From JAXLYX01 sp046351215 (GTDB lineage: Bacteria; Myxococcota_A; Polyangia; Polyangiales; Houyiibacteriaceae): a DNA stretch of 64,000 bases. The stretch lies in the NCBI GenBank assembly GCA_046351215.1, contig JAXLYX010000024.1, positions 1 to 64,000 on the forward strand, in the 5' to 3' direction. Shown piece by piece: positions 36,911-45,659 of this stretch (position 1 is the first letter of the stretch; every line of letters starts with the position of its first letter). Under the pieces are notes generated by a model that saw only the letters and a list, made by a program, of their open reading frames with translations, searched no databases and was not told where the DNA came from. Position numbers and translations under genes: made by a program.

Positions 36911-38379
36911 GCCGAGCCACCGCGAGGCCATACCGACGCCATCCGGGCGACCGCCTCCGCGAGCTCCGTCTCGTCGCAGCAGGCGAAGCCGAGTCGCACG
37001 AAGGGCCGCGCGCGGCCTCCGAAGTCGAAGCGCTTGCCGGTCTGGAAGGTCACGCCGCGGGCCTCGCAGCGCGAGAGCCAGGCATCGGGGTCCACGCCCT
37101 GCACCTTCGCCCAGAGCGCCATGCCACCCGGCGGCAGAGCGAACTCCAGGCGCTCGCCGAAGGTGCGCTCGAGCGCGTGCGCGAGCGCGTCGCGCCGGCC
37201 GCGGTAGAGGCGCCGCATGCGGTGCGCGTGACGCTCGACCTCTCCGTCCTCGAGCAGGGTGGCGACCGCTCGCTCGACGGCCGGATCGCCCTGGCGATCC
37301 ACGTACGTCCGGTAGGTCGCGATGCGGTCCACGATCGCGCGTGGCGCGACGACGTAGCCGATGCGGAGGCCGGGCGCGAGGACCTTCGAGAGCGTGCCGA
37401 CGTAGACCACCGAGCCGTGGGCGTCGGTGGCCGCCAGCGGCAGGACGGGCCTGCCCTCGTAGTGGAATTCGTGGTCGTAGTCGTCCTCGAGGATGGCGAG
37501 CCGATGCCGACGCGCGAGCTCGAGCAGGGCGAGTCGGCGGTCGGCCTTGAGCGTCGCGGTCGTCGGGTATTGGTGGTGGGGCGTGAGGTAGACGGCACGG
37601 ACCGGTCGCCGTGCGACGAGCTCGGCGAGCGCGTCGACCCGCAGGCCGTCGGCATCGACGGGGAGAGGTGCGAGCTCGGCGCCCGCGAGCCGGAGCGCCT
37701 GCCAGGCGGGCGCATAGCCGAGGGCCTCGCAGGCCACGACGTCCCCCGGTGCGAGCAGGGTGCGTGCCGCGAGGTAGAGGCCCTCCTGGCTGCCGCGGAC
37801 GACCGTCAGGGCCTCGGGCGGGACGGGGATGCCGCGCGTGCGCGCGAGCATCGCGGCGAGGGCGCTCCGGAGGCTGTCCTCGCCGCGGGGATCGACGTAG
37901 CCGAGCATGCGGCGCGTTCGGCGCGGGTCGAGCGCACGGCGGTAGGCGCGGGCGAGCGCCTGCGTCGGCACGTGCCTCAGATCCGCGTATCCGCCGAGGA
38001 GCGCGTAGGGCACGTCGACCGGTGCGGGACGGTCGGTCGGCGCGGCCAGGGGAGGGAGCGGGAAGCCGGGGGCGTCCGGGAAACGCGGAGCGTCCTTCAC
38101 GAGCCGGCGTGGACGCTCGTCGGGCAGCGCCGAGGAGACGTAGGTGCCGCGTCCGCGGCGCGTGACGATCCAGCCCTCGGACTCGAGCTCGCGGTACGCC
38201 GCGAGCACGGTGTTGCGATGGACGCCGAGCTCCGCCGCGAGCGAGCGGCTCGACGGGAGCTCGTCGCCGCCCGTGAGCCTCCCTCGCCGAACGTCGGCGG
38301 TGATCGCCCGCGCGATCTGGAGGAAGACCGGCGTCTCGGGATCGCCGTCGAGGGCGAGGGGGAGCTTCTTCCGGGGCAT
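36892..38379 (-). CDS. MocR/GabR-type regulator (GntR HTH + PLP aminotransferase domain)
   Basis: A 495-residue transcription factor. N-terminal GntR-type winged helix (PVFLQIARAITADVRRGRL... ELPSSRSLAAELGVHRNTVLAAYRELESEGW, residues 15-75) joined by a linker to a class-I aminotransferase-like domain (about 115-490) with the PLP lysine in GTLSKVLAPGLRIGY and LEDDYDHEF. Such proteins usually sense PLP or amino compounds rather than catalyse. It is divergent from a GNAT gene, the usual layout for a MocR target, and putative sites lie in the gap. It overlaps the convergent membrane protein gene by 19 bases. Confidence 0.93.
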   Translation of the reverse strand: MPRKKLPLALDGDPETPVFLQIARAITADVRRGRLTGGDELPSSRSLAAELGVHRNTVLAAYRELESEGWIVTRRGRGTYVSSALPDERPRRLVKDAPRFPDAPGFPLPPLAAPTDRPAPVDVPYALLGGYADLRHVPTQALARAYRRALDPRRTRRMLGYVDPRGEDSLRSALAAMLARTRGIPVPPEALTVVRGSQEGLYLAARTLLAPGDVVACEALGYAPAWQALRLAGAELAPLPVDADGLRVDALAELVARRPVRAVYLTPHHQYPTTATLKADRRLALLELARRHRLAILEDDYDHEFHYEGRPVLPLAATDAHGSVVYVGTLSKVLAPGLRIGYVVAPRAIVDRIATYRTYVDRQGDPAVERAVATLLEDGEVERHAHRMRRLYRGRRDALAHALERTFGERLEFALPPGGMALWAKVQGVDPDAWLSRCEARGVTFQTGKRFDFGGRARPFVRLGFACCDETELAEAVARMASVWPRGGSAQRVRR

Positions 38380-38380
38380 C

Positions 38381-38427
38381 GGACTGGTCTAGCGGAAATC
38401 TCGAAGCCGGACCATTCGACTGGACCG
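38381..38427. promoter_or_regulatory. Possible MocR-binding words in divergent gap
   Basis: GGACTGGTC (38381-38389), GGACCA (38409-38414) and GACTGGACC (38418-38426) are related TGGTC/GGACC words in the 69-base gap between the MocR and GNAT genes. Spacing is irregular. Confidence 0.4.
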
Positions 38428-38448
38428 GTGCGGGGCCACGATCCGTGC

Positions 38449-38952
38449 ATGGACCTCCTCCTCGAAGACGTACGCACCCTCGAAGCCGACGGCCGCGCGG
38501 TCGTCCACATCGACTCCGCACCCACCGCCGCGCTGGCGGAGCAGGCGGCGGACCTCCTCGTGCCGACCTACTGGAACCAGGGCGAGGCGCGCGAGCGGAT
38601 CGTCGCCGCGCAGCTCGGCTCGACGGTCTGGATCGTCGCCCGGGACGCGTCCGGTCGCGTGATCGCGACCGCCCGCGCCCTGTCGGACGGAGCGCGCCAC
38701 GCCCTCGTGCTCGACGTCGTGACGGATCCCGCGTGGCGTGGGCGGGGCGTCGGTCTCCGGTTGATGGAGGCGCTCCTCGATCATCCGCGTCTGCGGGAGG
38801 TGCGCTGCGTGCGCCTCCGCACCCGCGATGCGATGCGCTTCTACGAGAGGCTCGGTTTCCGGATCGAGGGGGCTTCGGACGTCGAGCTGCCGTGGATGGC
38901 GCTCATCCGTCCGATTCCGGCGTCCCGAGGTCCGTCCCCCGAAGCGCCATGA
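38449..38952 (+). CDS. GNAT-family N-acetyltransferase
   Basis: A 167-residue acetyltransferase with the acetyl-CoA loop in DPAWRGRGVGLRLMEALL (motif A) and RFYERLGFRIEG (motif B). VVTDPAWRGRGVG fits the R/Q-x-x-G-x-G/A signature. The substrate is unknown; control by the divergent MocR regulator suggests an amine or amino acid. The ATG at 38449 gives a standard length. The last 50 bases overlap the convergent UPF0104-type gene. Confidence 0.9.
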   Translation: MDLLLEDVRTLEADGRAVVHIDSAPTAALAEQAADLLVPTYWNQGEARERIVAAQLGSTVWIVARDASGRVIATARALSDGARHALVLDVVTDPAWRGRGVGLRLMEALLDHPRLREVRCVRLRTRDAMRFYERLGFRIEGASDVELPWMALIRPIPASRGPSPEAP

Positions 38953-39853
38953 GCAGCCCGCCGAGACCCGCCACCGCGAGCTGGACCCCGAGGAAGGCGA
39001 AAGAGGTGGCCGTGGCGTCGGCTTCCGAGACGCCGATGCCACGGAAGAGGACGACGAAGGCGAGCTCGCGTGCCCCGAGGCCGGCGATGGTCGGGAAGTA
39101 GAGCGCGACGAGGGCGAGCGGCACGAGCACGACGGACTCCGCCAGCGTCACCTCCGGAGCGAGCGACGAGAGCGCGACGTGACCGACGAGGGCCGCGAGG
39201 AATTGGACGCCGACCGAGAGGAAGAGGACGGGCACGAGGAGCGCCGGGCGGACGACGCTCGGCATCGTCGAGAGGACCTCTCCGAGCTTCCCCGGGAAGA
39301 AGCGTCCGAGCCGCCGCGCGACCACGGGCGCGAACGCCGCGCCGAGCGCGGCCACGAGCCCGAGCGCGGCGATCGCCGGCAGCGCCGCCATGCCGGGCAC
39401 CGGACGGAAGAGGGCCGTGGCGGAGGCCAGGACGAGCAGCCCCGCGAGCCCGAAGCCGCGTTCGATGAACACCGCGACGTACGCCCCCGCGGACGGGAGC
39501 GAGCCTCGGGTCACATGACCCCGGAGCGCATCGCCGCCGACGTTGCCCGGGAGGAAGGTGTTGTAGAAGTGGCCGACGAGGAGGACGCGCAGCATCGCTC
39601 CGAACGGGGGGAGGCGGCCTGCTCCGTACGCACGGAGCACGAGGCGCCAACGCCAGGTGCCGAGCGCGAAGCCGCAGATCACGAGGCCGATTCCGACGAC
39701 GAACGCGAGCGGCTCGAGACGCCCGAGCGAGCGCGCGATCGTGCCGAGCGAGCCCCTCGCGACGTAGGCCCACGCTCCGAGGGCGAGGGCCGTCAGGCCG
39801 AGGCGGATGACGAGGCCCCGGAGGCGGGAGGGCTTCTCTTCGGGATCGGACAT
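38903..39853 (-). CDS. UPF0104 / LPG synthase-like transmembrane protein
   Basis: A 316-residue polytopic protein with about eight membrane spans and the signatures of the lysylphosphatidylglycerol synthase TM (UPF0104) family: GTWRWRLVLRAYG, HFYNTFLPGNVGGDALRG, VFIERGFGLAG and PTIAGLGARELAFVVLF. MprF-type proteins flip aminoacyl lipids; stand-alone UPF0104 proteins are often unassigned flippases. No synthase domain is present. It overlaps the end of the convergent GNAT gene by 50 bases and lies 33 bases downstream of the AcpH-like gene of the mutL operon. Confidence 0.85.
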   Translation of the reverse strand: MSDPEEKPSRLRGLVIRLGLTALALGAWAYVARGSLGTIARSLGRLEPLAFVVGIGLVICGFALGTWRWRLVLRAYGAGRLPPFGAMLRVLLVGHFYNTFLPGNVGGDALRGHVTRGSLPSAGAYVAVFIERGFGLAGLLVLASATALFRPVPGMAALPAIAALGLVAALGAAFAPVVARRLGRFFPGKLGEVLSTMPSVVRPALLVPVLFLSVGVQFLAALVGHVALSSLAPEVTLAESVVLVPLALVALYFPTIAGLGARELAFVVLFRGIGVSEADATATSFAFLGVQLAVAGLGGLLMALRGTDLGTPESDG

Positions 39854-39886
39854 CGGGCGCGAGCGTGACCGCGACCGGCCCGGGCC

Positions 39887-40567
39887 TCAAGGCGCGGGGG
39901 CGGGGGACGACGGAGCGCCCGGAGCCTCGTGGACGCGCGCGAGTCCTTCCCGCACGGTCCGTTCGAGCTCGGCGGCTTGCTCGCGCACCCGCGGCGACAC
40001 GTCCGCGATCCAGGCCTCGACGATCGCGCGGCCCTCGGGTCCGAGCGCGAGGCGGGGTCGGGGGGCGAGCGCGCGCTCGAGCCGCGTCGCCACGAAGCCG
40101 GGATCCCCGTAGTCGTGCGGCAGTCCCCACGCGACGAGGCGGCGCCGGAGGCCCTCGAACGCGATGGCGCCCGACCCCGTCCAGACGATCGCGTCGCCCA
40201 GCCGCGCCGGCGCGGCCGCTTCGAGCGACTCGAGGTACGCGGGCTCGCCGCCGTGGGTGGCGAGGAGGTAGGCGTCGAAGAGGAGCTCCACCCCGACGTG
40301 GGCGACGGCGCGGGCGCTGGCGCGCGGCAGCCCTCGGGCCACGAGCTCCGTCACGCCGCGGGCGCAGAGACCGACGAAGACGGGCGCCGAGTGGAAGGCC
40401 TCGTCCGTGCGATGGTGGTAGGCGACGCCCTGCCGGATCGACTCCTCGCGGAATCCGGCCGTCCGCGCGCCGATCATGCCCTCGAAGTCGGGCAACATGC
40501 TGCCGAGCACGAAACCGGCGCGGTTCTCCCGCTCCGCGGCGAAGACCGAGTGGCCGTAGAAGTTCAT
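39887..40567 (-). CDS. AcpH-like hydrolase (ACP phosphodiesterase related)
   Basis: A 226-residue protein with an N-terminus NFYGHSVFAAERENRAGFVLGSMLPDFEGMIG and a following YHHRTDEAFHSAPVF, which resembles the metal-dependent acyl-carrier-protein phosphodiesterase AcpH (LGNLLGDF, HRxxDxxxD). The similarity is at motif level only, so it may be another helical HD-like hydrolase. The start ATG overlaps the miaA stop as ATGA. The last 100 residues are Arg/Ala/Glu-rich and helical. Confidence 0.62.
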   Translation of the reverse strand: MNFYGHSVFAAERENRAGFVLGSMLPDFEGMIGARTAGFREESIRQGVAYHHRTDEAFHSAPVFVGLCARGVTELVARGLPRASARAVAHVGVELLFDAYLLATHGGEPAYLESLEAAAPARLGDAIVWTGSGAIAFEGLRRRLVAWGLPHDYGDPGFVATRLERALAPRPRLALGPEGRAIVEAWIADVSPRVREQAAELERTVREGLARVHEAPGAPSSPAPAP

Positions 40568-41490
40568 CGCTCGAAGTGCTCCTCGAGCCGGTGCATCCAC
40601 GTGCGGTCGAGCAGCGCGTCCGGGCCGACGCGAGCATCGATCCCCGGCTCGGCGCGGAACCAGTTGCGCTGCCGCCGTGCATAGGCACGGGTCGCCACGC
40701 GGAGGGCCTCGCGCGTCGCCTCCCAGGGGATCCCGTCGCGCAGGTGCTCGAGCATCTGACGGTAGCCGACGCTGCCGAAGGCGCGGACCTCGTCTCCGTG
40801 GCGCTCGCGGAGGGACCTCACCTCGTCGACGAAGCCGGACGCGATCATCGCGTCGAGGCGGCGCTCGATGCGTGTCGTGAGCTCGTCGAGAGGGACGTCG
40901 AGGACGAGGAAGAGCGCACGATAGCGAGGCGCTCCGAGCGCGTGGGCCGCCCGGAGCTCGCCGAGGGGCGTGCCCGTCTGCTCGAAGACCTCGAGCGCGC
41001 GCACGATACGCAGTGCGTCGTTCGGATGGATGGCGGCGGCCGCGCGGGGATCGACCTCCGCGAGCCGCGCATGGAGGGAGGCGCTGCCCCGTTGCTCGGC
41101 TTCCTCCTCGAGCGCCCGGCGGATCGCCGGATCCACCGGAGGCAGGTCGACGAGCCCGCGGACGAGCGCACGCAGCCAGAGGCCGGTGCCCCCGACCACG
41201 ATCGGTACGTGGCCTCGGGCGCGCGTCTCGGCGATCGCCGCGTCCGCGAGCCGCGCGTAGGCCATGGCGTCGATCGCCTCGTCCGGCTCGAGCACGTCGA
41301 GGAGGTGGTGCGCGACGCCGCCGAGCTCCTCCTTCGTCGGCTTCGCCGAGCCGATGTCGAACCCCCGGTACACCTGCACGCTGTCGGCGCCGACGAGCTC
41401 GCCTCCGAGACGGCGCGCGAGCTCGAGCGCGGCCGCCGTCTTCCCGGAGGCCGTCGCACCGGCGAGCACCAGGATCGGGACGCCGCTCAT
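40564..41490 (-). CDS. miaA: tRNA dimethylallyltransferase
   Basis: Adds a dimethylallyl group to A37 of tRNAs reading UNN codons. The 308-residue protein has P-loop GATASGKT at 11-18, GADSVQVYRGFDIGSAKP, the conserved GTGLWLRALVRG, and RQRNWFR. Length is in the normal 300-316 range. It overlaps mutL by ATGA at its start and the AcpH-like gene by ATGA at its end, so the three are translationally coupled. Pairing with mutL is known in many bacteria. Confidence 0.97.
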   Translation of the reverse strand: MSGVPILVLAGATASGKTAAALELARRLGGELVGADSVQVYRGFDIGSAKPTKEELGGVAHHLLDVLEPDEAIDAMAYARLADAAIAETRARGHVPIVVGGTGLWLRALVRGLVDLPPVDPAIRRALEEEAEQRGSASLHARLAEVDPRAAAAIHPNDALRIVRALEVFEQTGTPLGELRAAHALGAPRYRALFLVLDVPLDELTTRIERRLDAMIASGFVDEVRSLRERHGDEVRAFGSVGYRQMLEHLRDGIPWEATREALRVATRAYARRQRNWFRAEPGIDARVGPDALLDRTWMHRLEEHFER

Positions 41491-43325
41491 CGGCCGAGCT
41501 TCCGTTCGAGCTCCGCGAACGGGAGCGAGACCACGACCGGCCGACCGTGCGGGCAGTGTCCCGCGAACGCATCGATCTCGTCGAGAGCCCGGAGGAGCGC
41601 GACGCATTCCTCCGCCGCGAGCGTGTCGCCGGCGCGGATCGCGCCGTGGCAGGCCATCGTGGCGAGCGCCGTGTCGATCGCGTCGCCGAAGCCGCGATCG
41701 CCCGCCCGCGCGAGCTCGTCGAGCAGGTCACGGAGCAGGCGCGCTGGCGACGCACGTCCGAGCAGCGACGGAACCGTGTGGACGGCGACCGTGGTCGTCC
41801 CGAGGAGGGTGCATTCGAGGCCCGCGCGTGCGAGCTCTTCGTGGGCGGCCTCGACGAGCTCGGCTTCCTCGGGGCGCACCTCGACGCGCTCGGGGAAGAG
41901 CAGACGCTGGAGGCGGACCGCCCGTTCCGCGTGCGAGCGGCGGAGGCGGTCGTAGAGGATCCGCTCGTCCACGGCGTGCTGGTCGAGCACCACGAGGCCC
42001 TCGTCGCCCTCGCAGACGAGGAAGGTCTTCCTCGCCTGTCCGAGGAAGCGCAGCGCGCCGAAGGGGCCGCGGGACGGGAGGAGCGGAGCGCTCGTCCGAG
42101 GCTCGGCTCGCGGCTCCGCCTCGCGCAGGCCGAGGGGCACCGCGGCCTCGGCGGAGTAGTGCACGTGTGGCTCGGCGCCCGCGAGCGCTGCGGCGAACGC
42201 CGAGGGCCTCGTCTCGGTCCTCGGCTCGCGGGTCTCGACGTCGCGCGTCGGACCCGCGAGGCCGAGGCGTTCCTCCCAGTAGCCCGTGCCGCGGCCGGCG
42301 GGTCCCGCGCCCTGCGGCACGGAGGCGACGGGACGCGAGAAGGCCTGCGTCCCGAGCGCGGCTCCGAGGATCCGCGTGAGGGTGTCGAGGACCTCGCGGC
42401 CCTTCGCGAAGCGGACCTCCGCCTTCTGCGGATGCGCGTTCACGTCGACCTCTTCGACGGGTAGGAAGAGGTGCACGACGCCGGCCGGGTATTTCCCCGG
42501 GGGGAGCACGCTGCCGTACGCGAAGGCGACCGCGCGCGCGAGCTTCACGTCGGTGACGGGGCGTCCGTTGACGAAGAGGTGGAGGCCTCGTGCTCCCGTC
42601 CGTGCGTGCTCGGGCGCCCCGAGCGAGGCGACGACCTCGAGCCCGTCGCGCTGGCCGCGGACCGTCCGGAGGCCTTCCTCCGCGAGCGCCGTCTCGGCGC
42701 GCGACGGGAGATCGGAGACGGGCAGGTACTCGCGGACCCGTCGCCCGTCGTGCGTGACGAGGAGGCGGAGGCCCGGATGCGCGAGCGCGGCGCGGAGGCA
42801 GACGTCGAACACCGCGCCGGCCTCCGTCGAGCGCGACTTCAGGAACTTGAGGCGCGCCGGTACGTTGTAGAAGAGCTCGCGCACGTCGACGATCGTGCCC
42901 GGCGCGGTGCCGGCCGCCGCGGTTTCGAGGAGCTCGCCTCCGTGGATCACCACGCGCGTGCCCTCGACGAGCTCGCGCGGCCGAGTGGTCAGCGAGAAGC
43001 GGGACACCGAGGCGATCGAGGGGAGGGCTTCGCCGCGGAACCCGAGCGTCCGGATGCGGACCAGATCCTCGAACGCGCGGATCTTGCTCGTCGCATGCCT
43101 GCGCACGGCGAGCTCGGCGTCCGCGCGGATCATGCCGACACCGTCGTCCGTCACCCGGATGCGAGCCCGTCCGCCGTCCTCGAGGTCGACGGTGATCGAG
43201 GCGGCCTGGGCGTCGATCGCGTTCTCGACGAGCTCCTTCACGACGCTCGACGGACGCTCGACCACCTCGCCGGCGGCGATCTGATCGACGAGCGCGTCGT
43301 CGAGGAGCTCTATGCGGCCTTTCAT
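41487..43325 (-). CDS. mutL: DNA mismatch repair protein MutL
   Basis: Mismatch-repair ATPase of 612 residues. GHKL motifs: ELVENAIDAQA, DDGVGM, ATSKI, TLGFRGEAL, then FNVPARLKFL-type. The C-terminal dimer domain has DQHAVDERILYD at about 448, ACHGAIRAGD and CPHGRP near residue 591, the endonuclease-type motifs. The last acidic residue of the DQHA(x)2E(x)4E site is Asp. So strand nicking is likely, as in bacteria without MutH. The ATG at 43325 has GGAG 6 bases upstream; a GTG at 43331 is an alternative. First gene of the mutL-miaA-AcpH-like set. Confidence 0.96.
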   Translation of the reverse strand: MKGRIELLDDALVDQIAAGEVVERPSSVVKELVENAIDAQAASITVDLEDGGRARIRVTDDGVGMIRADAELAVRRHATSKIRAFEDLVRIRTLGFRGEALPSIASVSRFSLTTRPRELVEGTRVVIHGGELLETAAAGTAPGTIVDVRELFYNVPARLKFLKSRSTEAGAVFDVCLRAALAHPGLRLLVTHDGRRVREYLPVSDLPSRAETALAEEGLRTVRGQRDGLEVVASLGAPEHARTGARGLHLFVNGRPVTDVKLARAVAFAYGSVLPPGKYPAGVVHLFLPVEEVDVNAHPQKAEVRFAKGREVLDTLTRILGAALGTQAFSRPVASVPQGAGPAGRGTGYWEERLGLAGPTRDVETREPRTETRPSAFAAALAGAEPHVHYSAEAAVPLGLREAEPRAEPRTSAPLLPSRGPFGALRFLGQARKTFLVCEGDEGLVVLDQHAVDERILYDRLRRSHAERAVRLQRLLFPERVEVRPEEAELVEAAHEELARAGLECTLLGTTTVAVHTVPSLLGRASPARLLRDLLDELARAGDRGFGDAIDTALATMACHGAIRAGDTLAAEECVALLRALDEIDAFAGHCPHGRPVVVSLPFAELERKLGR

Positions 43326-43363
43326 CGCCACTCCGCCCTACCAGAGCGGCGGAGCCCCTGCAA

Positions 43364-43885
43364 TCACGGCCGCTCGCCCTGCATGCGCGCGACGGCCGCG
43401 AGGACCTGGTCCGCATGGACCCCGACGTCGACGTCTTCGATGACCTCGCGCACGACGCCCTCTCCGTCGAGCACGAAGGTGACGCGCGAGGAGAGGCCGA
43501 GGTGGCGCGCGACCCCGAACGCGTCCGCCATCCGTCCTTCGGTGTCGGCGAGCAGCGGGAAAGGGAGCTCGTGCTCGCGCGCGAACTCCGCATGCGAGGC
43601 CACGTCCTGGGTGGAGACGCCGACCAGGGCGACGTTCGCGTCGGTGTAGCGCTGCCACGCGTCCCGGAACGCGCAGGCCTCGCGCGTGCACCCGGGGGTG
43701 CCGTCCTTCGGATAGAAGTAGACGACGAGCGGCCGTCCTCGGAACTCCGAGAGGCGTCGCTCGACGCCCGCCTGGTCCCGGAGGGCCACGTCCGGGGCGG
43801 CGCGGCCCGGCGCGAGCAATCCGGACGACGTGGCGTGGGCGCACGAAGCGACGAAGAGGGCGAGGGAAGCGAGCAGGAGGCGCAT
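43364..43885 (-). CDS. Peroxiredoxin (BCP/AhpC type) lipoprotein
   Basis: A 173-residue thiol peroxidase exported as a lipoprotein: signal peptide with lipobox VASC (Cys15), then a BCP/PrxQ fold. FYPKDGTPGCTREAC holds peroxidatic Cys66 and resolving Cys71, separated by four residues as in PrxQ. It should reduce peroxides at the outer face of a membrane, with a thioredoxin-like donor. A -10-like TTACGT lies 7 bases before the ATG at 43885, so the mRNA may be leaderless. It is divergent from the kinase gene at 44034. Confidence 0.9.
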   Translation of the reverse strand: MRLLLASLALFVASCAHATSSGLLAPGRAAPDVALRDQAGVERRLSEFRGRPLVVYFYPKDGTPGCTREACAFRDAWQRYTDANVALVGVSTQDVASHAEFAREHELPFPLLADTEGRMADAFGVARHLGLSSRVTFVLDGEGVVREVIEDVDVGVHADQVLAAVARMQGERP

Positions 43886-43892
43886 GCCCACA

Positions 43893-43921
43893 ACGTAAGG
43901 CCCGGGGGGGACGAGCGTAAG
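43893..43921 (-). promoter_or_regulatory. Predicted promoter of the peroxiredoxin gene
   Basis: Minus strand CTTACG (43921-43916), 17 bases, TTACGT (43898-43893), leaving 7 bases to the ATG. The -35 is weak (3 of 6). Confidence 0.35.
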
Positions 43922-43968
43922 CCCCGGACAACCCTCGTGAATCCGCGGGGTTCCGGCTCGGTGGAACG

Positions 43969-43997
43969 TTGACGCCCGGGGCGGGGCTTGATACCGT
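43969..43997 (+). promoter_or_regulatory. Predicted promoter of the kinase/OMP operon
   Basis: TTGACG (43969-43974), 17-base spacer, TACCGT (43992-43997), 36 bases before the ATG. Confidence 0.55.
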
Positions 43998-44033
43998 GGC
44001 CCACGCTTTTCGCGAGGCCCGACGCCCCTTCCC

Positions 44034-45656
44034 ATGAAGATCTGCCCTACCTGCAAGACGGAGTACGCCGGCGGCGAGGTCTTCTGCCCGGTCGACGCGT
44101 CGAGGCTCGTCACGCCGTCCCAGATCCCGGGACCGGAGGAACGGTCGCCGAACGATCCCCTCGTCGGCACCCTGCTCGCGGGCCGCTACAAGGTCCTCCG
44201 CCGCATCGGCGAGGGCGGTATGGGGCTCGTCTACGAGGGCCTGCACGCGGTCATCGAGAAGCGCGTCGCCATCAAGGTGCTCCGCGACGATTTCTCGAGC
44301 CGTCCCGACGTCGTCGAGCGCTTCCGCCAGGAGGCGAAGAGCGCCTCGCGCATCGGTCACGAGAACATCGTCGACATCAGCGACTTCGGCGAGACGCCTT
44401 CGGGCGCGAGCTATTTCGTGATGGAGTTCCTCGAGGGCGAGGATCTCGCCAACGTCCTCGCGCGCGAGCACGTGCTCGCCCCGGAGCGGGCGATCCACAT
44501 CCTCGAGCAATGCTGCCGCGCCCTCGGTGCCGCACATTCGAAGGGCATCGTCCATCGCGACATGAAGCCCGAGAACATCTTCCTCACGAGGCGCGGGTCG
44601 GACCCCGATTTCGTGAAGATCGTCGACTTCGGCATCGCGAAGATGAGCGACATCGAGACGGCCGGCGCGCCCGGGCGGAAGCTCACGAAGACCGGCATGA
44701 TCTTCGGGACGCCGGAGTACATGTCGCCGGAGCAGGCGGCGGGGAAGTCGCTCGATCACCGCGTCGACATCTACGCTCTCGGCGTGATCCTGTACGAGCT
44801 GCTCACCGGGCGCGTCCCCTTCGTCGGCGACTCGTTCATGGGCATCCTCACGCAGCACATGTTCGAGGAGGTCCCGAAGCTCCGCGAGACCAACCCGGAC
44901 GTCCAGGTCTCGGTGCCTCTCGAGGCCGTCGTGTGGAAGGCGCTCGCGAAGAATCCCGACGAGCGGTACCAGACGATGGACGAGCTCGCGGCGGCTCTCG
45001 ACGACGCCAAGCACGGCCGGGTCGCCGAGCCGACGCTCCACGGCTACGGCGATCCCATCAAGGCGAAGGCCGCGCCGCGTCCGGCCGCCCCGAAGCTCGA
45101 CGTCGCGCGCGCCGAGGCGAGGACTGCCGAGGCCCCTTCCGGCTCGCGCAGCGGGCTGCTCGTCGCGGTCGGTCTCGTCTCGCTCGTGCTCGCGGGCGTC
45201 GGCGTCTATTTCGGCACGAGGACGACGCCCGTCCCCGTCGACGCGGGTGCGGCGGTCGTCGTCGACGCGGCTCCGGCCGCGGTCGTCGATGCCGCGACGG
45301 CGGCGGGACCCGCCGCCACGCCGGATGCCGCCACGACGGTCGACGCCGGGCCGACGCTCGTCGACGTGCGCGTCGAGACCCGCCCGGACGGTGCCGACGT
45401 CGTCGTCGAGGGAACCGAGACGCGCTGCTCGCCCACGCCCTGCTCGGTGCGCATCGAGTCGGGGCGCGCCGCCGTCCTGCACGCCGAGCGCGGGCGCAGC
45501 GTCGGCTCGCTCGAGGTCACGCCGACCACCGCCATGACGGTGCAGATCGCGCTCGCGGCGAGGGCCTCCGGCCGGCCTTCGGGTTCGGGAGGCGGTGGCG
45601 GGGGGACGGGGAGCGGACGGGGCAGCGATCTGAAGATCCCCGACCTCTTCCGCTGA
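44034..45656 (+). CDS. Receptor-type Ser/Thr kinase with PEGA-like domain
   Basis: A 540-residue kinase: Cys motif at the N-terminus (Cys4, Cys7, Cys18), catalytic domain (GEGGMG 59-64, Lys81, VHRDMKPEN near 177, DFGIAK and GTPEYMSPEQ), a linker, one membrane helix (about 377-395), an Ala/Val/Asp-rich spacer and a PEGA-like beta domain (about 440-515: VRVETRPDGADVVVEG) outside. It probably senses an envelope signal. The stop lies 3 bases before the outer-membrane protein gene, so they form an operon. Confidence 0.93.
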   Translation: MKICPTCKTEYAGGEVFCPVDASRLVTPSQIPGPEERSPNDPLVGTLLAGRYKVLRRIGEGGMGLVYEGLHAVIEKRVAIKVLRDDFSSRPDVVERFRQEAKSASRIGHENIVDISDFGETPSGASYFVMEFLEGEDLANVLAREHVLAPERAIHILEQCCRALGAAHSKGIVHRDMKPENIFLTRRGSDPDFVKIVDFGIAKMSDIETAGAPGRKLTKTGMIFGTPEYMSPEQAAGKSLDHRVDIYALGVILYELLTGRVPFVGDSFMGILTQHMFEEVPKLRETNPDVQVSVPLEAVVWKALAKNPDERYQTMDELAAALDDAKHGRVAEPTLHGYGDPIKAKAAPRPAAPKLDVARAEARTAEAPSGSRSGLLVAVGLVSLVLAGVGVYFGTRTTPVPVDAGAAVVVDAAPAAVVDAATAAGPAATPDAATTVDAGPTLVDVRVETRPDGADVVVEGTETRCSPTPCSVRIESGRAAVLHAERGRSVGSLEVTPTTAMTVQIALAARASGRPSGSGGGGGGTGSGRGSDLKIPDLFR

Positions 45657-45659
45657 GCC

